Assembly: GCA_907163345.1 (NCBI GenBank)
Contig: CAJQUN010000507.1
Location: 186,001-250,000, forward strand
Reading direction: 5' to 3'
DNA: 64,000 nucleotides
DNA from: Haberlea rhodopensis
Taxonomy: Eukaryota > Streptophyta > Magnoliopsida > Lamiales > Gesneriaceae
Shown: piece after piece, positions 41,930-55,574 of the stretch
How the letters are laid out: each line of letters opens with the position of its first letter
Numbering within the stretch: position 1 is the first letter of the stretch
Notes under the pieces: generated by a model
What the model saw: the letters and a program-made list of their open reading frames with translations, nothing else
Database searches by the model: none
Told to the model about the DNA's origin: nothing
Made by a program: the position numbers and the translations under genes

Positions 41930-43547
41930 ATATTTTTTTTGGTCAAATAATTAAAAACCCAATATTGGTTCCTAGGCCAAGAATTGAAGATGCTCCACTG
42001 AAATATTGGTTCCTTGGCCTAATTAATGGCCATAGACCCCTCCACTGAGAAATCGTTGTTCCTCCATTTGGGTTTTACTCATTGACCCAGAAGTTGGTCG
42101 TCCTCCAAGGAACTATTGGTTCCTTGGCCTAGTGGCCATAGATTTTTCCAAAATTTCTTGGATTAGCACCTCTCTTCCCATTATATTTCTCATTTTTCAG
42201 GTGATCCTCCACATTCCAATGCCTTGATCTCTCATTCTTGGCCTCAAAAATCTGATTTTTTGGCACCCAATATCTCTTTATCACCTTAATTGGTTCCAAA
42301 TGCATCTGTTCCATCTTTCCCTTCCTCTTCTCATTCAATAAAGCCTGCAAATCTGTGACATTGACATTGATGGAGGCAACGACAGAGAAGTGATCATCAT
42401 TGATAGCCATGGCTTATTTCTTTTCGGAGAACTTGATGATTCCCTTTATTTATCCTTTCTTGTATCATGTTCTTAAAAAGCCAACATAAGTTAGTTGAAT
42501 GATTGAAAGAGTTGTGATACTTACAATAATCATTCCCTTTGAGTTCCTCATTCGAAAGCAATTTGTGAGATGTGTTGGGATATGCCCTAAGACAACTCAT
42601 TAGATGATTGATTTTGGCATACAATGTAATATGATTTTATTAAAGGCAATGCATTATTATATATTATTCAAATATCTGTGTAACATGAATAAATATATAT
42701 ATTAATGTCCTTTAGAATAATATTGTATTATTCTTAAAGATTATCCCTAGTCAAGTATTATCATGAATTGAGATAATGATAATGCATTGAGACTAGTATG
42801 TATTGATTGATGAATTGTTCATGGATATAAGATATCAAATCAACACATGGGTACATGTTAGAGAACAATGTACTGTACAGACCCACCATGAGAATGCTAC
42901 ATGGATAGTTATATGAATGTCATAAGCAATTCTCATAGTGATAATAATGTATGTAATCCTTACGACTTGAGATCACCAGAGAGCCCAACATAAGGAGTCG
43001 TATATCTTGATATTGTCAAACGTTACCTGTAACAGGGTAAACTATAAAGACAATCATTGGATACACCACGAATTATGTAGAGGGATGTTGAGTGATCAAG
43101 ATTGGATTTGCCCCTCCTATATAACAGGAGAAGTGTTTGGGCCCTTGATCAAGTGAGACTAAAATGCATGGCCATGCTCGATTGAGTCGATATATGATAT
43201 CGAGCTTATTCGTTTATTCTAGTCTACTTGGGGATCAAGAAATAAAAGATTGAACTATACGAGTATGATTATTCCATGACTCGTGTTTAATCTAAACACA
43301 TAGGACAAATGGATTAAGTTACATGATGAATATTATCACAGGCCATAGGTTATGTCGAGTCAATGACATTCTTGTAACTTAGGTAGCCTTGATGTGTTGC
43401 TAGATACCGCTCATTGCTTCTGACATAAAATTAGATTTTATGTCACTGCCAACGTTGCAAGATCCTAACGGGTCGCACAAAAGATTAAATCGATAAAGGG
43501 AAGATAAAATTCTGGATGAATTAATTTGATTAGGAAGAGTCTTAATC

Positions 43548-43603
<56 letters not shown>

Positions 43604-44750
43604 CGAGCCAATTATATATATATAAAGATATATATATAAAATAGGGTTAGATATAGACATAAGAGATTTTTGGGCTGAGGGTTTTTTGAAAGCTTGTGAA
43701 TTTAAGTAAGCTCCTCTCTTCAGCATATATATATTGGTTCTGCTCAAGATTACGAGGTAGAAGTTAATTGAGAATTAACAAAAAAACTCTAAACCTAGTA
43801 GACCACTCAAAGAAGAACCCGCCGTCACCTAGCTTTGACATCGGATGTTCTTTGTTCAAGTTGAGTTATAGAGTCTAGCAACTCGATAACGTCAACACCC
43901 TCTCGATTGATCGTGTGGATACCATAGAGGCAAAACTAGAAAAGTTTTGCTCCTGACTCGAGGGTGTGTTGCTCCGAGAATCTGCATCAAACACGCTACA
44001 AATGTATAATTCTTGACACCCAATATGAACACCCGTATAGGTCCATGGTTGGAATCCAAATTTTTTATTCCGCTGCGTTGTATGCATGTTGGATTCCTAA
44101 CAAGATGAAGGACATGTAATGAATTTATCCTTGACAAAGCAGTCGAATATCTCTTCAGTTTTTGACACGTCAAACGTATATTGAGCTTGTGTCGAAGGAA
44201 CACTTTTCTTCCATGACTCATTCTTACTCTTGTCTGCTACTTTTTGTCACAAGAATCTCATTTGTTGTGTCTTAGTAAGTGGTAAAGGAAACTTTTGATG
44301 TTTTTTACTACTTGCCATTTGTCATTCTTCTTTTGTTTGGGAAAGACTACATATTTCGGCCTTGTTCGAACATTCCTTTGAAAGGATTGTTTATCATCCA
44401 TCCTCTTCAGTGATGATCCCCCAAGGTGAAATACATTTTGTTTTCTTCCAGGCATTGATCCCCCTACGGTATGGTAGGCTCCATATACTTGAATATGACG
44501 ATCTCCGAGGATATTCTTTGTTTCCCACCCTAAGGCTAAGGAGATGTACGCCATTCCTTGATATTCCAAGAATTGTTCCTCGGAGGTATGACACGTTCCT
44601 TGACATTGTGGCTGATGATACCTGAGGATATTCGTGATTTCTTGGCCTCGTGGCCATGGATCCTTGACTATTTCTTCCTCCTCACATTGTAGCATCGATT
44701 CCCTTGCTTGAACAACTTTGGTAATCATCTTTTACCTGAAAAATCTTGTC
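41930..44750 (-). pseudogene. Decayed gypsy gag relic split by a solo LTR
   Basis: Minus-strand remnants of a plant retrotransposon gag. Upstream of the solo LTR: an EEIFDCFVKDKFITCP-like stretch near 44120-44175 and a longer frame at 44258-44728. Downstream of it: SNEELKGNDYCKYHNSFNHS then NLCWLFKNMIQERINKG (42565-42440), a zinc-knuckle-like segment, and DDHFSVVASINVNVTDLQAL (about 42390-42330) with KRYWVPK. Similar wording occurs in gag proteins of Athila/Tat-like elements. Frameshifts and stops are present. The pieces join across the solo LTR. Confidence 0.65.
42573..44102 (+). mobile_element. Solo LTR, Ty1/copia-like, with 5-bp TSD
   Basis: 1530 bp opening TGTTGGGATATGCCC and closing GGATTCCTAACA, flanked by a perfect TSD AGATG (42568-42572 and 44103-44107). 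No internal region is left, so it arose by recombination between two LTRs. An (AT)n tract lies at about 43550-43598. TTATTCCGCTGCG near its 3' end is typical of copia LTRs. Orientation is inferred from that wording. Confidence 0.85.
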
Positions 44751-46660
44751 TTTGACACCCAATATTTGTTTGTTGGAACTCTTTTGCCTTGTTGCTCTAC
44801 TTATCATTTCCTACAAAATATTTTAAAAATGCAACAAGTATTCTTATTATGATTGAAGGAATTGTGATACTTACAATTCTTTTTTCCTTTCAATTCATTG
44901 AATGACAGTGCAGACCTAATGTGATGTGGTTGCACCCTTCTAGTGCTAATCTCCGAGTTCATAACTGTGGCTTGCCTCAAAGGATATAACTGGTTTGGTG
45001 GCCCCGAACATTGATTCCCACGTTCGCAACCGGTGATCCTCGATCTCCAGCCTTCTTACATATTCCTTGTTGTACCTTCGGTTTAATTACAGTAAATACC
45101 TGATTCACCATTTGTTCTTCATCGCTACGACTCTGGTTTTCTATCTACAAAGCCTAATCTCTCCAATGTGGAGGAGTGTTCTCCTCTTCCGTCATGTGTT
45201 GTTTATTCGAGGATGAATTCAAGCAGCTAGTTTTGCCAGCTTGAGAGATCCACAAAGGTTTACCCATTTTCTTAGTTTGATCCACAGGTCTAGATACAGT
45301 GGACTTGATTACTTGTCCTGAATGAACCAAGTTTCCATTGTTGTAGCCTATTCCTCCAGCTTCTCCACCATTCTGTTCATTAATCCCCCATTGTACTCCT
45401 TTTGATCCTCAACTTGGTATGGCTGCTACTCTTCTAAAACATTATCATACGAATCAGAAAAAGTCAGAAATCAAATATTTTTTTCATTTTCCCAAGTACC
45501 TGCGGTGCACTCCGTTGATGCAACGAACTCTCCTAGTAGCATTCATCAACATCGTTCATTTTTTCCTCTGCAAAAGATGCTTGAGAAATCCAAGTCTGAT
45601 TTTGCGAAGAATAATTATATGAATATGAAAATCAGAAACCATATTCATTTGATACATGCAAGTAGCGCCACTGTTGGTTGTACAACATCCTCAAAAGTGA
45701 CTTTCACTGAGGTTGAGATATCCTTTGTAACTTTGTCGACACATTCGGGTCCCATCGAGCGTGCCATTTGTTTTGCTCGAAAATGTGTTTTGTAGACATG
45801 CCAGATAGCCAAAAGTATGAAATCCAACTTCTAATTCAAAGCGATGCGAATTCTCGATTTGGCCGTAAGTTTTAGCCTCCTCGATCAAGCGTCGAAAACT
45901 AAGAAATTATTTCAAAGAAACAACTGGAAATAGAAAAGAAATTCTTCACATGACATGACTACTTGATTATGCCATGAAGAACAACATTTGACATCTTTAC
46001 AAACTAAAAATACGAAAACAAAGCTTGAAATCTAAAATGCAAATGCTAAAAACTATGAAAAGTCTAAATGCTGGAAATAGGCAAGCTAGATAAACTAAAA
46101 AGATATGAAATCTTTGTAGAGAGCATTTTGATTGACTTGTTTGATTGAGTTGTGTCTCACCTTCTTTGATAGCAATCAATACCTTCATTTTATTTCAGTC
46201 TCAAAGCATTTTTTTGCCTTTCCATGTTGCTCCACGTCCAGGTTTAGGAAGTGGTGGTGAAGTTGACACTTAAGACCAAGTTAATTCCTTAACTTTTTGC
46301 CCTTTTTTCCCATAAAAACCATTACTGCGCAACATCATGTCCAAATTTTCACTCCATGAAATTGACTCCCATTTGTCTCCTTCTTGGACAAAAATATTAG
46401 TTTTGGGCCCAACAGATTGACTAACCTGTCATTAATTAGAAGAAAAAATAAAGATACAAACAGTCATATGAATATTCCACAATCCATACATTATTATACA
46501 TTACATTTAGCCTAGTCAATATCGTTAACATAAGAAACTAACATTGCATGAAATTTAACAGTGTTTAGAAAAACATGATAAACAAAGTCTTTATTATATT
46601 ATTTTTAAAGATTTTCTATATTTTTATTGAACAAAATGACAACTACATAATTTACATACT
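44751..46660. other. Unassigned, probably old retroelement sequence
   Basis: No gene supported. Short frames on both strands (such as 45645-45827, -) have no recognisable domain. The stretch lies upstream, in transcription sense, of the gag relic and is probably its leader or LTR. Confidence 0.4.
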
Positions 46661-46665
46661 CGAGT

Positions 46666-48722
46666 TGTAAGGACCCTAATCCTTAAGTGCGGAATCAAGA
46701 CATAATAGAGCTAAATGAATAATCAGAGTGAGAAATAACGTGTTGAGTCTATGAGCTTAAGCATTACATGCCAAAAAATAAGGACTACCAAATGGATTAA
46801 TTACATTTCCATTAAACGAATGTTATCCACTAGTTTTACACTACTCCTAGAGTAGACACTAGGCAAAAATAATCCTGTCCTTCAATTCACAAAAGCATCC
46901 TCAAAAGCTCACCATCTCAACCCGTCTAGCCCTTCTATCATGCCAAACGTGTACCTACAAGGACAACCCCCAAACATGAGCAATAATAATCATTCATATT
47001 CAACACAATATGAAGATAAAGCGTAAATGCATAATCATAATAAAACACTTCCTGTTATTCCCATGTATTTCAAACGCTTCCCGTTTGGTTGTCCCTGTAC
47101 CATAACTCATGAGTATAATCAATAGATTATTTTTAATGGTCTAAACATGTCATGAACATATACCATTTCATCAATGCCAAATACTGATCACCAATCCCTA
47201 GTCTGTCCATCACAATGTATTTTAATGCCCATCGCTTATTTACATATAGGCGGCATAGGATAACCTCGCTTCAATGGACTGCGGGACTCCCACCCCTCGC
47301 CTCTCATTGAGCGGCAAATACCCTTTCCTCGCCCTATATGATAACCACGCTCAAATGTGACATGCGGCGCTCCCACCCCTCGCTTCACATTTAGCGGAAC
47401 CAAACCAAATAGCGGCAATCATTAAAATCATCAAGGGATGACCACGACTCATGGGATGTGCACCAATAATCATATGCATCTATAAACATCATGCATAACA
47501 TGTATTTGCATCCACAATGCAATACCACATATATACTTGCATCCACAATGCATAACAATAAGTATATAAGATACATGTACCGTTGGGGTGCCCGTACGTC
47601 CACTACGTACCTTTCCAAAATGTAGGATATGGTAGGACTTCAATGCCTTGGCTGTGTCGCCACCTGGGATGGTTCTACACATTCACACAAATCAATATTA
47701 GAACCCAATAATAGTCCAATCCCAAAAATCCTACAAAAAAATCCAAAAATACCAAATTTTGGCCTTCGCGATCGATCGCCCATCACGGCGATCGATCGCC
47801 AAACCTCGCTGTCCGAGAATCAAATTTTGCACCCTTCGGCGATCGATCGCCACCCCTGGCGCGATCGATCGCCAGACCCGCCGATCGATCGCCCAAGAGT
47901 GGCGATCGATCGCCAAATGCTTGAAAAGCCCACTGCCTGGGCGCGATCGATCGCCTGGAATGGGCGATCGATCGCCAACCCCTGTTACCCGAAAAACCTC
48001 CATTTTTGTACCTCAAAACCATTCCAACCCATTCCAACTCTTATACAATCAATCAACAACATAATATCAACATAAACCACCAAAATACACCTTAAAACAA
48101 CCATAAATCCAACCCCCAAACAAAACCACAATAACCCAACACAAACCCATTTCAAAACCTTTCAAAAATCATTTTAAACCCAATCTAAACACAATAAAAG
48201 CAATGGGGAGGTATCCATACCTCTTGGGGACTCCAAAACTCACACCAAATCCCACAAAGCAAGTTTTTTGAAGGTTTTCTCTTCAACCCTAAGCACCAAC
48301 TCGAAAATGGGGAAAGAAAGGGTTTGGTGGTGGTTTTTTGGGGAAAGTAAGAGTGATGGTTGGAAGGGTGGGGTGGGGTATAAGTGATTTAATTAAACCA
48401 ATTGCATTCCATAAATTACCATGGTGTATAAAAACACATCAACATGATATTTTCCAAAGCATTAAACCAAATGCATCAAAATATCAATTAAACACGTGAT
48501 TTCTAATTAATTGCTAACCAAGGCAAATAAATCATGTTCCCAACAATTTACCCAACATGCACCACATGCACCCTGAAATGCAACCCCGGGTCACCCTATC
48601 CACATGACCATGCATTTCCATAAGGTAAATAAATTCCAACACATAATTAATTACCACATAATTAATCATTGTAAACACAATTAATGCACCAAATTGCAAT
48701 TAATCATTTCAGGGATGTCACA
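46666..48722 (-). repeat. 3' LTR of chromovirus 2
   Basis: 2057 bp; on the + strand it opens TGTAAGGACCC and closes GGGATGTCACA. Palindrome cluster F is at 47768-47975: sites at 47768, 47788, 47839, 47861, 47881, 47902, 47943 and 47964, spacings 20, 51, 22, 20, 21, 41, 21, the mirror of cluster B. The GGTACGT / GACGTAC motif (- strand) is at 47594-47611. A run of CCGC...GCGAGG-type hairpins is at 47238-47400. Confidence 0.93.
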
Positions 48723-48758
48723 ATACTCCCCTACTTATAAGATTTCGTCCTCGAAATC
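48723..48758 (-). other. Polypurine tract and pre-PPT hairpin
   Basis: On the - strand GATTTCGAGGACGAAATC (48758-48741) is followed by AAGTAGGGGAG and then the 3' LTR. The hairpin overlaps the last bases of the polyprotein stop codon region. Confidence 0.85.
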
Positions 48759-51700
48759 ACATGCACTTACCCCAAAAAGAAACTAAACATAAACACATAC
48801 CAGAGAATAGTTCCGGGTAGTGCTGCACCATATGCCGCTCCGTCTCCCACGTAGCCTCCTCGACACCCCTGCGATCCCACTGAACCTTGATCATAGGTAT
48901 CACCTTGTTCCGAAGTCTACGGTCTGCTCGATCTAGAATTCTGACAGGCCGTTCCACATAAGACACATCGGACTCTAACTGAACTTCGGAAGGCTGTAAC
49001 ACATGCGACGGATCCGGCTCATACTTCCGCAGCATCGATACATGAAACACATCATGTATACCGGATAAAGAAGGCGGCAAAGCCAGTCGGTAAGCTAAGG
49101 TGCCAATGCGCTATAAGATCTCGTACGGTCCAACATACCTCGGAGACAGTTTCCCGCGCATCCCAAATCGCACAACGCCTCTGAAAGGCGAGATCTTCAA
49201 AAAGACCTTATCTCCCAACTGAAATTCCAACGGTCTCCGCCGTTTATTTGCATAAGCTGCCTGTCTGTCCTGGGCCGCTTTCATTTTCTGCCTTATCGTC
49301 TTTATCTTCTCTTCCATCTCCCGAATCAATTCCGGTCCTCCGACCGATTTGCGGTCCAAATCATCCAAACACAAGGGTGATCTACACCGTCTGCCATAAA
49401 GAGCTTCAAACGGAGCCATCTGAATACTCGCCTGGTAGCTATTGTTATAAGAAAACTCTACCAATGGCACTGAATCCTGCCAAGAGGCATCGAACTCCAA
49501 AACACAAGCTCTCAGCATGTCCTCGAGCGTCTGAATAGTGCGCTCGGTCTGGCCATCCATCTGAGGATGATAAGCAGTACTCAATCTGACTTCAGTTCCC
49601 AAGGCTGACTGAAGACCTTCCCAGAAATGAGATGTGAATCGCGGATCTCGATCTGACACTATGGAAACGGGGATCCCATGCAATCTCACCACATCTCTAA
49701 TATACAACTACGCCATCCTCAAAAATGTGAAAGTCATGCTATAGGGGATAAAATGAGCTACCTTAGTCAATCGATCCACGATCACCCAAATAGCATCGAA
49801 GCCTGAAGCACTCCTCGGCAAATGAGTCACGAAGTCCATGGAAATGTGCTCCCACTTCCACTTCGGTATCTCCATGCTTCTCAACTCGCCGCCAGGTCTC
49901 TGTCTTTCTGCCTTAACCTGCTGGCAGATCAAACACCTCTTCACAAAAGCGACGACATCTGATTTCATCCTTTTCCACCAAAAATGACCACGCAGATCTC
50001 TGTACATCTTCTACCCGCCTGGGTGGATGCTAAGTCTGCTACTGTGAGCTCGCTCCAAGATTCCTTTACGCAACTCCGGCGTACTTGGAACCACCCAACG
50101 GTCACCCAATCTCAAAGACCCGTCATCGGCCACTCTGAATTTCGTTGGCTGACCAAGATGTACTAAAGATAACCACCTCTGAACCTCATCATCTGACCTC
50201 TGAGCTCTCCTGATGTTCTCATAGATATCTGGCTCGGCTAACAGAGTCGATACATACACAGGCGATGCATCTATGTCAAAATCATAGCCCAGATGGCAAT
50301 AAGAGGTCATCATAGCCGACAAATGAATGACGTCCTCAGCAGAACTCCTCACTTTCCGGCTCAAAGCGTCTGCTGTCAAATTGGCTTTCCCGGGATGGTA
50401 CTCTATCTCGCAATCATAGTCCTTGAGTAGGTCCATCCACCTCCTCTGCCTCATGTTCAGCTCCGCTTGAGTGAATAAAAATTTGAGGCTCTTGTGATCC
50501 GTGTATATGGTGAATGAAGTACCATATAAATAATGCCTCCAGATCTTCAGGGCGAAGATGATAGCCGCCAATTCCAAGTCATGAACTGGATATCTGGTCT
50601 CATGCGGCTTCAACTGCCTCGATGCATAAGCTATCACATGCTTATCTTGCATCAGAACACACCCAAGGCCCTGCAGTGATGCATCAGTATACAGAACAAA
50701 TCTGCAGTTCTCCGTAGGGATCACTAACACTGGCGCCGTCGTCAACCGGTGCTTTAATTCCTGGAAGCTCTCCTCACAAGCTTCTGACCAAAAGAAAGGC
50801 ACTCCCTTCTGGGTCAACTGAGTCAGCGGCTTGGCAATCTTCGAAAAGCCCTCGACAAAGCGTCGATAATACCCGGCCAAACCAAGGAAACTCCGAATCT
50901 CAGGCACAGAAGTGGGGGCAGCCCACTCCATCACAGCCTCAATCTTCTTGGGATCTACAGATATCCCGCTGCTCGATATGACATGCCCCAGAAACACTAC
51001 ACTGCTCAGCCAAAATTCACACTTACTGAGCTTAGCATACAACTGATGCTCTCTGAGAATCTGAAGCACTGTCCTCAAGTGTTTCGCATGCTCTTCCTCG
51101 CTCCGGGAGTAGATAAGAATATCGTCAATGAACACAATGACGAACTGATCAAGATACTGCTGAAACACTCTGTTCATCAGACTCATAAAGACTGCTGGAG
51201 CATTCGTCACGCCGAACGGCATCACTAGGAACTCATAATGTCCATATCGGGTCCGGAACGCTGTCTTCTGCACATCTTCCTCTCTGACCCGAATCTGATG
51301 ATACCCGGATCTCAAATCAATCTTGCTATACACCCTGGTACCTTGCAACTGATCAAACAGATCGTCGATCCTTGGAAGAGGATACTTGTTCTTCACTGTA
51401 GCCTTATTCAGTTGCCGGTAATCGATACACAACCGCATCGAACCGTCCTTCTTCTTCACAAAGAGAACTGGTGCGCCCCATGGCGACACGCTCGGGCGTA
51501 TATATCCCTTGTCCAGGAGATCCTGCAACTGTTCTTTCAACTCTCTCAACTCGGCCGGTGCCATCCTATAAGGTGCACGAGAGATAGCGGATGTCCCTGG
51601 CAACAGCTCGATCCCAAACTCGACTTCCCTAGCCGGTGGGAATCCTGGGATCTCTTCTGGGAATACATCAGCAAACTCTGCCACTACTGGCACATCCTCA

Positions 51701-53301
51701 ACTTTCAATTCTGTACTCTTCCCAGACGTGTCCACGGCATAAATGAGATAGCCCGTGTGGCCACGTTCCAACAACTGAGTCATCTTGATCGCTGAAATCA
51801 ACGGAATCTTCGCACGAGAACCGTTGCCATAGAAGGTCCACTGACTGCCCAACTCAGGTCTGAACTTCACTGTCCTCTGCCGGCAATCTACCACTGTCTG
51901 ATATCTGTTCAGAACATCAATACCCAAGATGCAGTCGAAGTCTGACATGCCCAATACGATCAAGTCTGCCTTCAACTCGTTGCCCACAAAATAAATGAGG
52001 CAGTCTGCCATAAACTGATCAGCAACGACATTTCTTCCAGTGGGTGTCGAGACAAGGAGAGGCGTGGGTAAAGAAGACGTGCGCATATGGTGTCTTTCCA
52101 CAAAACCCACCGATACAAAAGAATGGGAGGCACCTGTATCGATCAAAATAAAAGCAGGGTACGTAAATAAATGACACGTACCGGCGATCACCTCCTCTGG
52201 GGCTGCCTGGGCCTGCTCCCTAGTCAGTGCATACACCTGCCCCTGGGGTGGTCCTACTGTCTGACCTCCCGATGGTCGAGGCCCAAATTGCTGCCTCTGC
52301 TGCACTGTCCTATCCTCAAACCTCGGCCTGCTGCCCTGATACTCTGACTGTCCTCCCCGGGTGGGGCAATACCGAGCGATGTGGCCCATCTTGCCACAGA
52401 TATAACATGCAGGACACTTGTTTGAAGAATGTGGCCCTCCACAATTGTTGCACCTCGGCTCTCCTGGCCTATCCCCTTGTGAAGACCCTCGATTGGCCGA
52501 CCAATTGCCCTTCTTGCCATCCTGCTTCTGACCAAAGTACTTCTTTCCACCATACCGTGAAGATGAAGAGGCACCACGGGGTTTAAATGGCTCACCCCGA
52601 GGCCTCAAGCTGTCACTAGTCTGCCTCTGTTGCGGTACTGGTGGTGGCATAGCGTAAGCTCCCACTCCTAGCTCAGCAAGCTCCGCTCTTGTGAGAGCAT
52701 CATCAAAAGAAGTTGGGTTATTGGTGATAACCCGGTCATAGAGCTCCGGTCGCAACCCTTTCATAAAGTTCCTCATCTTGGCGTGCCCACTGGTGGCAAT
52801 GTGGGGAACGTACCTCAGCAACGAAGAGTACCGTGTGGCATAGTCTGCCACTGACATGTTCCCCTGCTTCAGACTTGTAAACTCGTCCTCCTTTGTCTGT
52901 CTTGCTGCTGCGGAGAAGTATCGGTTCAGAAACCTAGTCCTGAAGAGCGTCCAATCAATCACAGCACCCAATGCTCTCATTTCCATTACTGTGCTCCTCC
53001 ACCACATCAGAGGTTTCTTGGCTAATTGAAACTCCGCCAGCCTCAGCCAAGCTGTCACAGCACAAGGAGCCGATACAAAGATCTGCTCAAGTCTTTCCAA
53101 CCACTCTTCAGCCTCTTCTCCGGACTCTGTCCCCTCAAACCGGGGCGGATGATACGATAGAAATTGCGTCAAGCTAATCTCACCCGGTAGCAACAACTGA
53201 ACCGCTGGTTCCATGCCTACAGCCGGTGGAGGTAGAGGGTTCGCCTGTCCGATACTTGCATTCACACTACCAACATCTCCAACTTCCTCATTAGCAGCCA
53301 T
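48757..53301 (-). pseudogene. Gag-Pol polyprotein with three amber stops
   Basis: Reads from ATG 53301 (context AGCATGGCTGC, as in chromovirus 1) through 1514 codons in one frame to TGA 48757-48759. Same domain order as the first element: Gag (EEWLERLEQIF), zinc knuckle CYICGKMGHIARYC, protease LIDTGASHSFVS, reverse transcriptase FIDDILIYS, RNase H LYTDASLQGLGCVL, integrase MDFVTHLP and IVSDRDPRFTS, GPY module, chromodomain-like tail VQWDRRGVEEATWE. Three stops, all TAG, are at 50011-50013 (Arg position in the other copy), 49708-49710 (Gln position) and 49111-49113 (Gln position). All fall in or after the integrase, so Gag to RNase H remains open. No frameshift is seen. Confidence 0.93.
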
Positions 53302-53497
53302 GCTGTAATACAAATGTTAACAACAATTCCAAAGCAGTATATATGTTATGCCGTTAGATAACAGGAATGAGAATACGCATGTTAGTATAACAGAATATAC
53401 ATTAATATGCACCACATGCATAAACATGCTTCAAATGTAAGCACCTAGCCAATCATACTAAGGCTACCCTTCACTCGTTCCCGGGTTCTCTAACCTG

Positions 53498-53509
53498 GCT
53501 CTGATACCA
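53498..53509 (-). other. Primer binding site of chromovirus 2
   Basis: TGGTATCAGAGC on the - strand, complementary to initiator tRNA-Met, a few bases from the 5' LTR end at 53514. Confidence 0.92.
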
Positions 53510-53513
53510 CTAA

Positions 53514-55569
53514 TGTAAGAACCCTAATCCTTAAGTGCGGAATCAAGGCATAATAGAGCTAAATGAATAATCAGAGTGAGAAATAACGTGTTGAGTCTAT
53601 GAGCTTAAGCATTACATGCCAAAAAATAAGGACTACCAAATGGATTAATTACATTTCCATTAAACGAATGTTATCCACTAGTTTTACACTACTCCTAGAG
53701 TAGACACTAGGCAAAAATAATCCTGTCCTTCAATTCACAAAAGCATCCTCAAAAGCTCACCATCTCAACCCGTCTAGCCCTTCTATCATGCCAAACGTGT
53801 ACCTACAAGGACAACCCCCAAACATGAGCAATAATAATCATTCATATTCAACACAATATGAAGATAAAGCGTAAATGCATAATCATAATAAAACACTTCC
53901 TGTTTTTCCCATGCATTTCAAACGCTTCCCGTTTGGTTGTCCCTGTACCATAACTCATGAGTATAATCAATAGATTATTTTTAATGGTCTAAACATGTCA
54001 TGAACATATACCATTTCATCAATGCCAAATACTGATCACCAATCCCTAGTCTGTCCATCACAGTGTATTTTAATGCCCCTCGCTTATTTACATATAGGCG
54101 GCATAGGATAACCTTGCTTCAATGGACTGCGGGACTCCCACCCCTCGCCTCTCATTGAGCGGCAAATACCCTTTCCTCGCCCTATGATAACCACGCTCAA
54201 ATGTGACATGCGGCGCTCCCACCCCTCGCTTCACATTTAGCGGAACCAAACCAAATAGCGGCAAGCATTAAAATCATCAAGGGATGACCACGACTCATGG
54301 GATGTGCACCAATAATCATATGCATCTATAAACATCATGCATAACATGTATTTGCATCCACAATGCAATACCACATATATACTTGCATCCACAATGCATA
54401 ACAATAAGTATATAAGATACATGTACCGTTGGGGTGCCCGTACGTCCACTACGTACCTTTCCAAAATGTAGGATATGGTAGGACTTCAATGCCTTGGCTG
54501 TGTCGCCACCTGGGATGGTTCTACACATTCACACAAATCAATATTAGAACCCAATAATAGTCCAATCCCAAAAATCCTACAAAAAAATCCAAAAATACCA
54601 AATTTTGGCCTTCGCGATCGATCGCCCATCACGGCGATCAATCGCCAAACCTCACTGTCCGAGAATCAAATTTTGCACCCTTCGGCGATCGATCGCCACC
54701 CCTGGCGCGATCGATCGCCAGACCCGCCGATCGATCGCCCAAGAGTGGCGATCGATCGCCAAATGCTTGAAAAGCCCACTGCCTGGGCGCGATCGATCGC
54801 CTGGAATGGGCGATCGATCGCCAACCCCTGTTACCCGAAAAACCTCCATTTTTGTACCTCAAAACCATTCCAACCCATTCCAACTCTTATACAATCAATC
54901 AACAACATAAATATCAACATAAACCACCAAAATACACCTTAAAACAACCATAAATCCAACCCCCAAACAAAACCACAATAACCCAACACAAACCCATTTC
55001 AAAACCTTTCAAAAATCATTTTAAACCCAATCTAAACACAATAAAAGCAATGGGGAGGTATCCATACCTCTTGGGGACTCCAAAACTCACACCAAATCCC
55101 ACAAAGCAAGTTTTTTGAAGGTTTTCTCTTCAACCCTAAGCACCAACTCGAAAATGGGGAAAGAAAGGGTTTGGTGGTGGTTTTTTGGGGAAAGTAAGAG
55201 TGATGGTTGCAAGGGTGGGGTGGGGTATAAGTGGTTTAATTAAACCAATTGCATTCCATAAATTACCATGGTGTATAAAAACACCTCAACATGATATTTT
55301 CCAAAGCATTAAACCAAATGCATCAAAATATCAATTAAACACGTGATTTCTAATTAATTGCTAACCAAGGCAAATAAATCATGTTCCCAACAATTTACCC
55401 AACATGCACCACATGCACCCTGAAATGCAACCCCGGGTCACCCTATCCACATGACCATGCATTTCCATAAGGTAAATAAATTCCAACACATAATTAATTA
55501 CCACATAATTAATCATTGTAAACACAATTAATGCACCAAATTGCAATTAATCATTTCAGGGATGTCACA
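53514..55569 (-). repeat. 5' LTR of chromovirus 2
   Basis: 2056 bp. Same layout as its partner, with the palindrome cluster at 54615-54822. One palindrome here has decayed to GCGATCAATCGC (second site), which dates that change to after insertion. Confidence 0.93.
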
Positions 55570-55574
55570 CGAGT

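Larger units (their letters stand above)
46666..55569 (-). mobile_element. Complete Tekay-like chromovirus 2, minus strand
   Basis: 8904 bp with perfect TSD CGAGT (46661-46665 and 55570-55574). In transcription order: 5' LTR 55569-53514, PBS 53509-53498, polyprotein 53301-48757, PPT, 3' LTR 48722-46666. By eye the LTRs differ by about 13 substitutions and two small indels over 2057 bp, so it is older than chromovirus 1, which has one difference. The two are related but distinct families: their palindrome clusters and GTAGGTACAC region align while much of the LTR does not. The polyprotein has three in-frame stops, so this copy is not autonomous. Confidence 0.95.

Noticed and set aside
50983..51795. 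Plus-strand frames of 81 and 185 codons
   Set aside because: Antisense shadows of the conserved reverse transcriptase and protease regions of chromovirus 2.
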